From: Bradyrhizobium sp. AUGA SZCCT0158
Lineage (GTDB): Bacteria > Pseudomonadota > Alphaproteobacteria > Rhizobiales > Xanthobacteraceae
DNA length: 64,000 nt
NCBI RefSeq assembly: GCF_018130065.1
Contig: NZ_JAFCME010000010.1
Coordinates: 62,001 to 126,000 of the forward strand
Direction of reading: 5' to 3'
A program made the translations under genes and the position numbers. Shown here in pieces: positions 59,651 to 64,000 of this stretch (positions within the stretch are counted from its first letter, which is position 1; every line of letters starts with the position of its first letter). The notes below the pieces were generated by a model. The model was not told the DNA's origin. It saw only the letters and a program-made list of their open reading frames with translations, and ran no database searches.

Positions 59651-61387
59651 TCAGGCCGCGCGAACGCGGTCCAGGAACTTCTCGACCTCGGCCTTCAGAT
59701 GCAGGCTCTCGCCCGACAGCGCCTGCGCCGAGGCAAACATGCGGTTGGAAGTCTCGCCGGTCTCGCCCGCGCCCTGTGCAGCGTTGCGGATGTTGACGGC
59801 GACGTCGGCGGTCCCGCTTGCGGCGGCCCGCACGCTCTGGGCGATGTTCGCCGTCGCACCGCGCTGTTGCTCGACCGCGGCCGAAATCGAGGTCGCGATA
59901 TCGCTGATGCGCTCGATGGTCTGGCCAATCGCCTTGATCGCGCTGACCGACTCTTCGGTCGCAAGCTGCATGCTGCCGATCTGACTCGAGATCTCCTCGG
60001 TGGCCTTGGCGGTCTGGCCGGCGAGGCTCTTGACCTCCTGGGCCACCACGGCAAATCCGCGGCCGGCATCGCCGGCGCGGGCGGCCTCGATGGTCGCGTT
60101 GAGCGCCAGAAGATTGGTCTGCTCGGCGATCGAGGTGATCAGCTTCACCACGTCGCCGATCCGCGCGCCCGCCTCCGACAGCTCGTTGATGCGCTGGTCG
60201 GTGGCCGCGGCCTGCTTGACGGCGTCGGCCGCGATCCCGTTCGATTCCTGGACGCGGCGGGTGATCTCGGCAATCGAGTTGGAGAGTTCATCGGAAGCAA
60301 CGGCCGCAGTGCGGACATGCTCGGAGGCGGTCTCCGACGCGCCCGCCGACTGGCCCGACAGCCCGGCGGTGGTCCGCGCGGTCTCGGTGAGTTGCTTGGC
60401 CACGCGCTCAAATTCACCCGAGGAATTCAGCACCTTGTCGAGGATACCGCCGACGCTGGTCTGGAACTCGTCGACAAACCCGCGCAATTCGGCCTTGCGC
60501 TGTTCGGCGGCGGCAGAAGCGGCCGCGGTCTGTTCGTCGCGAAGCCGGCGGCGCTCGAGCGAGTTGTTCTTGAACACCGCGACCGTGCGCGCGATCTCGC
60601 CGATCTCGTCCATCCGTTCGTGATGACCGACCTCGACGTCGCTGTTGCCGTTGGCGATGGCGGTGAGCGTCGCCGTGACCGAGGTCAGCGGCTTGGTCAC
60701 GCGGCGCACGATCAGCATCGTCAGCATCATCACCAGCAGCGCTGCAATTCCCGCCGCGATCGCCATGTTCTGGATGGCATGCGACAGCATGGTCTCGAAC
60801 TGCGCCATCGGAATGCCGACATAGAGAACGCCGATCACCTTTCCGGTCGAATTCGCGATCGGGTAATAGGCCGTCATGAACGTCTTGCCGAACAGCGTGG
60901 CCGGCCCCTTATAGGCCTCGCCGCGACGCAGGATCGGCTGTCCCGGATGGTCGGGCGCAAGCTGGGTGCCGACGGCGCGGTCGCCATTTTCCTTCTTCAC
61001 GTTGGTGGAGCGGCGGACGAACTGGTTGCTGGCCTCGTCATAGACGAACAGCGTCGCGTTGCCGCCGACATAGCCGACCGAGCGATCGACGATCGCGTGG
61101 TCCTTGAATTCGGGCATCTTCGCCGCTTCGGCCTTGGCGACCATGCCGTCTTTCAGCGTGATCTTGGCGTCGGGGTAGGTCTCGGCAAAGGACAGCGCCA
61201 GCGTTCGCAGATTGACCTCGATGTCGCGAAGCGCCCGGTCGCCGAACTCAGAGTTGAGCGACCAATAGGCCGCGCCTACCACCAGCGCGGTATTCACCGC
61301 GATCAGGAGGACGGCGGAAATGACCGCCTTGGTGCCGAGACGAAGTTTCAGCGACGGCAGGAGTTTTCCAAGTGACAGCAAGGACAT
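59651..61387 (-). CDS. Methyl-accepting chemotaxis protein with Cache domain
   Basis: 578 residues from the ATG at 61387. A transmembrane segment (about 18-42), a periplasmic single-Cache domain (about 45-190, with [17 protein letters not shown]), a second transmembrane segment (about 195-217), HAMP (about 218-270), and a signalling domain with the hairpin tip [20 protein letters not shown]. The C-terminus lacks a CheR pentapeptide. It senses a small ligand and feeds CheA. Confidence 0.93.
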   Translation of the reverse strand: MSLLSLGKLLPSLKLRLGTKAVISAVLLIAVNTALVVGAAYWSLNSEFGDRALRDIEVNLRTLALSFAETYPDAKITLKDGMVAKAEAAKMPEFKDHAIVDRSVGYVGGNATLFVYDEASNQFVRRSTNVKKENGDRAVGTQLAPDHPGQPILRRGEAYKGPATLFGKTFMTAYYPIANSTGKVIGVLYVGIPMAQFETMLSHAIQNMAIAAGIAALLVMMLTMLIVRRVTKPLTSVTATLTAIANGNSDVEVGHHERMDEIGEIARTVAVFKNNSLERRRLRDEQTAAASAAAEQRKAELRGFVDEFQTSVGGILDKVLNSSGEFERVAKQLTETARTTAGLSGQSAGASETASEHVRTAAVASDELSNSIAEITRRVQESNGIAADAVKQAAATDQRINELSEAGARIGDVVKLITSIAEQTNLLALNATIEAARAGDAGRGFAVVAQEVKSLAGQTAKATEEISSQIGSMQLATEESVSAIKAIGQTIERISDIATSISAAVEQQRGATANIAQSVRAAASGTADVAVNIRNAAQGAGETGETSNRMFASAQALSGESLHLKAEVEKFLDRVRAA

Positions 61388-61497
61388 GTGCAATTTTCCC
61401 CAAAATCGGGCTCAATTTGACGGTTCTTGCTTACGATCGCATTAATGGGATGCAACCCTAGGCAAAGCCTCAGGAATTTGATGAAACTGATGCGCGC

Positions 61498-62936
61498 ATG
61501 ACGAGTCCTCGACCGGCCATCGTCTGGTACCGTGAGGACCTGCGCCTTTCGGACCATCCCGCCCTGCACGCGGCCGCCAGCACACAAGCGCCGGTTGTGT
61601 GCATTTTCGTGCTCGACGAGAGGACGCCGGGCGTTCGTCCGCTCGGAGGTGCTGCCCGCTGGTGGCTGGCGCAGTCGTTGCGCGCCTTGCAGGAGAGCCT
61701 CCGGGATCGGGGCGCGTCCCTCGTATTGCGCCGAGGGTCAGCTCCACGGTCATTGCCGGCCTTGCGCGCGAGGTCGATGCCGGCGCCGTCTATTGGAACG
61801 AGATTGCACAGGCACCGCAGCAGCGGGTGGCGGATCAGGTCGCGGCGGCACTCGGTGGTGTTAGGACTCACAGATCTCCCGGCGACCTGCTGGTGGCGCC
61901 GAGCCAGATCCGGAACAAGGAGAACCGTGGCCTGCGGGTGTTCACGCCGTTCTGGCGCCGGGTGCAATCTCTCGCGGATCCGCCAAAGCCGCTGCCGGCG
62001 CCGAAGAAGCTGAACGGCATATCCGATATTGCCAGCGATGCGCTCGAAGACTGGCATCTCGAGCCCATCCGTCCCGACTGGGCCGGCGGTCTGCGCGAAA
62101 ACTGGCGGCCCGGCGAAGCTGCGGCGCAGGCGCGGCTCAAGGCGTTCCTCGCCGGTGGTATCGCCGGCTATTCCGGTGACCGCGACCGCCCTGACCGCGA
62201 GGGCACTTCGCTTCTGTCGCCGCATCTGCGCTTCGGCGAGATCAGCCCGCGTCAGGTCTGGCACGCCGCAAAATTCGCCGCCGCTGAGCACCCTCGCCTG
62301 TCATCCGATATCGATAAATTCCTCACCGAACTCGGCTGGCGCGAATTCTGCCGTCATCTGCTCTACGACGTGCCGGATCTCGCAACGCGCAATCTGCAGG
62401 CATCGTTCGACGCGTTTCCCTGGAAGCACGACACCAAGGCATTGCGCGCCTGGCAGCGCGGCCTGACCGGCTACCCCATCGTCGACGCCGGCATGCGCGA
62501 ACTCTGGCACACCGGCGTGATGCACAACCGGGTGCGGATGGTGGTGGCCTCGTTCCTCGTCAAGCATCTCCTGATCGACTGGCGCGAGGGCGAGCAATGG
62601 TTCTGGGATACGCTCGTCGATGCCGATGCCGGCAGCAACCCGGCCAACTGGCAGTGGGTCGCCGGTTGCGGCGCCGATGCCGCACCCTACTTCCGGGTAT
62701 TCAATCCGATCCTGCAAGGCGAGAAGTTCGATCCCGACGGCGTCTATGTCAGGCGCTGGGTGCCGGAGCTGAAGCAACTGCCCGACAAAGTGATCCATCA
62801 ACCCTGGACCGCGACACCGCTTGAACTGGCAAGCGCCGGCATCGAACTCGGCAAAACCTATCCGCGGCCGATCATCGATCACAAGGCTGGTCGCGAACGC
62901 GCGCTCGCGGCCTATGCGAGCATTCGCAATGCCTGA
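61498..62936 (+). pseudogene. phr: Deoxyribodipyrimidine photolyase with single-base frameshift
   Basis: The start (MTSPRPAIVWYREDLRLSDH) to LVLRRGSAP is in one frame; from TVIAGLAREVDAGAVYWNE to the end, including GYPIVDAGMRELWHTGVMHN and WQWVAGCGADAAPYFRVFNP, is in another. Restoring one base near 61743-61748 gives a full protein of about 479 residues, the family's usual length. The FAD-binding C-terminal domain is intact. It repairs UV-made cyclobutane dimers with light. As written the gene is broken; a sequencing error is possible. Confidence 0.8.
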
Positions 62937-62942
62937 ACATCC

Positions 62943-63818
62943 TCACGCGGCGCGCCGGTTGACCAGCAACACGGCGGCGGCGCACGCGATCATCCCTACG
63001 ATGGCGATTGCATCGAGACGTTCGCCGAACAGCACATAGGCCATCAGCGCCGTCACCGCCGGCACCAGATAGAACAGGCTCGCCACCGACGTCGCGGCTG
63101 AGCGACGGATCAGCCAGTACAACAACCCGATCGATCCGATCGACAGCACAACGACCAGCCAGCTCAGCGCGAGCGTGAACTCCGTGGTCCAATGCACCAC
63201 GTTGTTCTCGAACAGCCATGCCCCGATTCCAAAGAAGATCGTCACCGCGACGTATTGCACGAGATTGCCCGCGCGCCAGTCGATCGCGTTGCAATAGCGC
63301 CGCTGGTACAGCGTGCCGAGCGTGATGCTGATCAGCGACACGCCGGAAGCGAGCCAGCCCCAGCCCGCGTCGCCGCTCATCGGCCGGTTGTGCAGGATCA
63401 GCACCACGCCCGCCAAGCCGAGCAAAAGTCCGGCCCATTGAATGGCCGTGACGCGCTCGCCGAGCCAGCGGTTGGCGATGGTCGAGGTCAGGATCGGCTG
63501 CAGGCCGGGGATCAGCGCGGACAGTCCTGCGGGAATCGAATGCGCAATCGCAATCGCGGTGCCGCCGAGATAGAACCCGTGCACCAGAATGCCGGCGACG
63601 GCGCTGTGGAAGATGCCGATCCGATCCGGCCAGCGGGGCCGCGCGATCGCGACGATGCCAGCCATCAAGACCACCACCAGCGCCATCCGGATCGCAAGAT
63701 AGGTCAAGGGATCGGCGTTATTGACGACGTATTTGGTGGCGATGAAGCCGGTGCTCCACAGCACGACGAAAATCGCCGGCGCCGCCCGCGCGGCAATATC
63801 TTCATGGTCACGGTTCAT
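62943..63818 (-). CDS. EamA/DMT-family transporter
   Basis: 291 residues with ten predicted transmembrane segments in two EamA repeats. IFVVLWSTGFIATKY at the start, AVAGILVHGFYLGGTAIAIA, and VASLFYLVPAVTALMAYVLF in the second repeat are typical. It exports or imports small metabolites across the inner membrane; the substrate is unknown. It ends six bases from the convergent photolyase. Confidence 0.9.
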   Translation of the reverse strand: MNRDHEDIAARAAPAIFVVLWSTGFIATKYVVNNADPLTYLAIRMALVVVLMAGIVAIARPRWPDRIGIFHSAVAGILVHGFYLGGTAIAIAHSIPAGLSALIPGLQPILTSTIANRWLGERVTAIQWAGLLLGLAGVVLILHNRPMSGDAGWGWLASGVSLISITLGTLYQRRYCNAIDWRAGNLVQYVAVTIFFGIGAWLFENNVVHWTTEFTLALSWLVVVLSIGSIGLLYWLIRRSAATSVASLFYLVPAVTALMAYVLFGERLDAIAIVGMIACAAAVLLVNRRAA

Positions 63819-64000
63819 TTGCGAACGCGTAGTGCCCGATCACATGCAATGCGGCAAGGACTGATCGCGCGGGTCGATCGCGCGCCATGTCGTGACAACA
63901 TCGCAAGATCCTGAACGCACTCAAGGCCAGGGCCTGATGCCCGACGGTACCTTGCGTTTCTCGCTCGGCACAAACCCATTGACCACTACATGAGCCACTC
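63819..64000. other. Window end, unresolved
   Basis: Two possible readings. On the minus strand, a frame entering from beyond 64000 ends at 63921 as VNGFVPSEKRKVPSGIRPWP, which looks like a C-terminus. On the plus strand, a short frame from GTG 63893 ends at 63992, and an ATG (63988) overlapping that stop might open a gene. Neither can be judged without more sequence. Confidence 0.3.

Noticed and set aside
59645..61375. A 576-codon open frame opposite the chemoreceptor
   Set aside because: Repetitive Gly/Arg/Leu composition caused by GC-rich coiled-coil codons on the other strand.

Overview
This window is a GC-rich chromosomal segment from an alphaproteobacterium, most like Bradyrhizobium or a close Nitrobacteraceae relative. 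The evidence is the gene content (MipZ, a PHB phasin, DUF1489, a PrxVI peroxiredoxin, many PAS/GGDEF/histidine-kinase proteins, a propionyl-CoA carboxylase alpha chain) and several families of short palindromic repeats that I associate with that group. It is ordinary core and accessory chromosome. I see no phage, plasmid, insertion sequence, CRISPR array or rRNA operon; one tRNA gene (Leu, anticodon GAG) is present.

Layout. 0-13 kb: end of a TadG-like pilus-assembly gene, phasin with a well-formed promoter, SPOR-tailed D,D-carboxypeptidase, a VWA/DnaJ pair, an exported hydrolase, a deletion scar joining two truncated genes (MmyB-type regulator and zinc-type dehydrogenase), mipZ, panC, DUF1489, a GST and DUF599. 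13-17 kb: a gene-poor, lower-GC stretch with repeats, a secreted protein, an HNH-like protein, a nitroreductase and a 36-bp inverted-repeat element. 17-27 kb: universal stress protein, TolA/TonB-like protein, aldo/keto reductase, DUF1127 protein with a structured leader, XRE regulator, MgtE, two tandem exported polysaccharide deacetylases, class III aminotransferase, tRNA-Leu. 27-32 kb: single-domain FliN-like protein, lipB, a divergent LysR/tautomerase pair, and a GbsR-DUF4166-epimerase operon. 32-48 kb: signalling proteins (two hybrid histidine kinases, two c-di-GMP enzymes), RMND1-like protein, acylphosphatase, PEP-mutase-family enzyme, pccA, secreted SNase-like protein. 48-64 kb: a second LysR/tautomerase pair, NYN nuclease-like protein, a FixL/FixJ-like pair plus a lone receiver, six or more tiny genes, peroxiredoxin, chemoreceptor, a frameshifted photolyase and a DMT transporter.

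How parts work together. GbsR, DUF4166 and the membrane-epimerase genes are contiguous on one strand, and the last two overlap by ATGA. The kinase at 52871 and the FixJ-like regulator overlap by GTGA and form a two-component system. The VWA gene and J-domain gene are co-directional. Two tiny zinc-finger genes near 56.3 kb are coupled by ATGA. One palindromic repeat family occurs three times, each time between convergent genes.

Nothing here is plainly a new large system. The most useful leads are the deletion scar at 7.2 kb, the structured leader before the DUF1127 gene, an ACAGAAAT inverted repeat shared by the GbsR start and an intergenic promoter, the duplicated LysR/tautomerase module, the tiny-gene cluster at 56-57.5 kb, and three single-base frameshifts that are either real gene decay or assembly errors.
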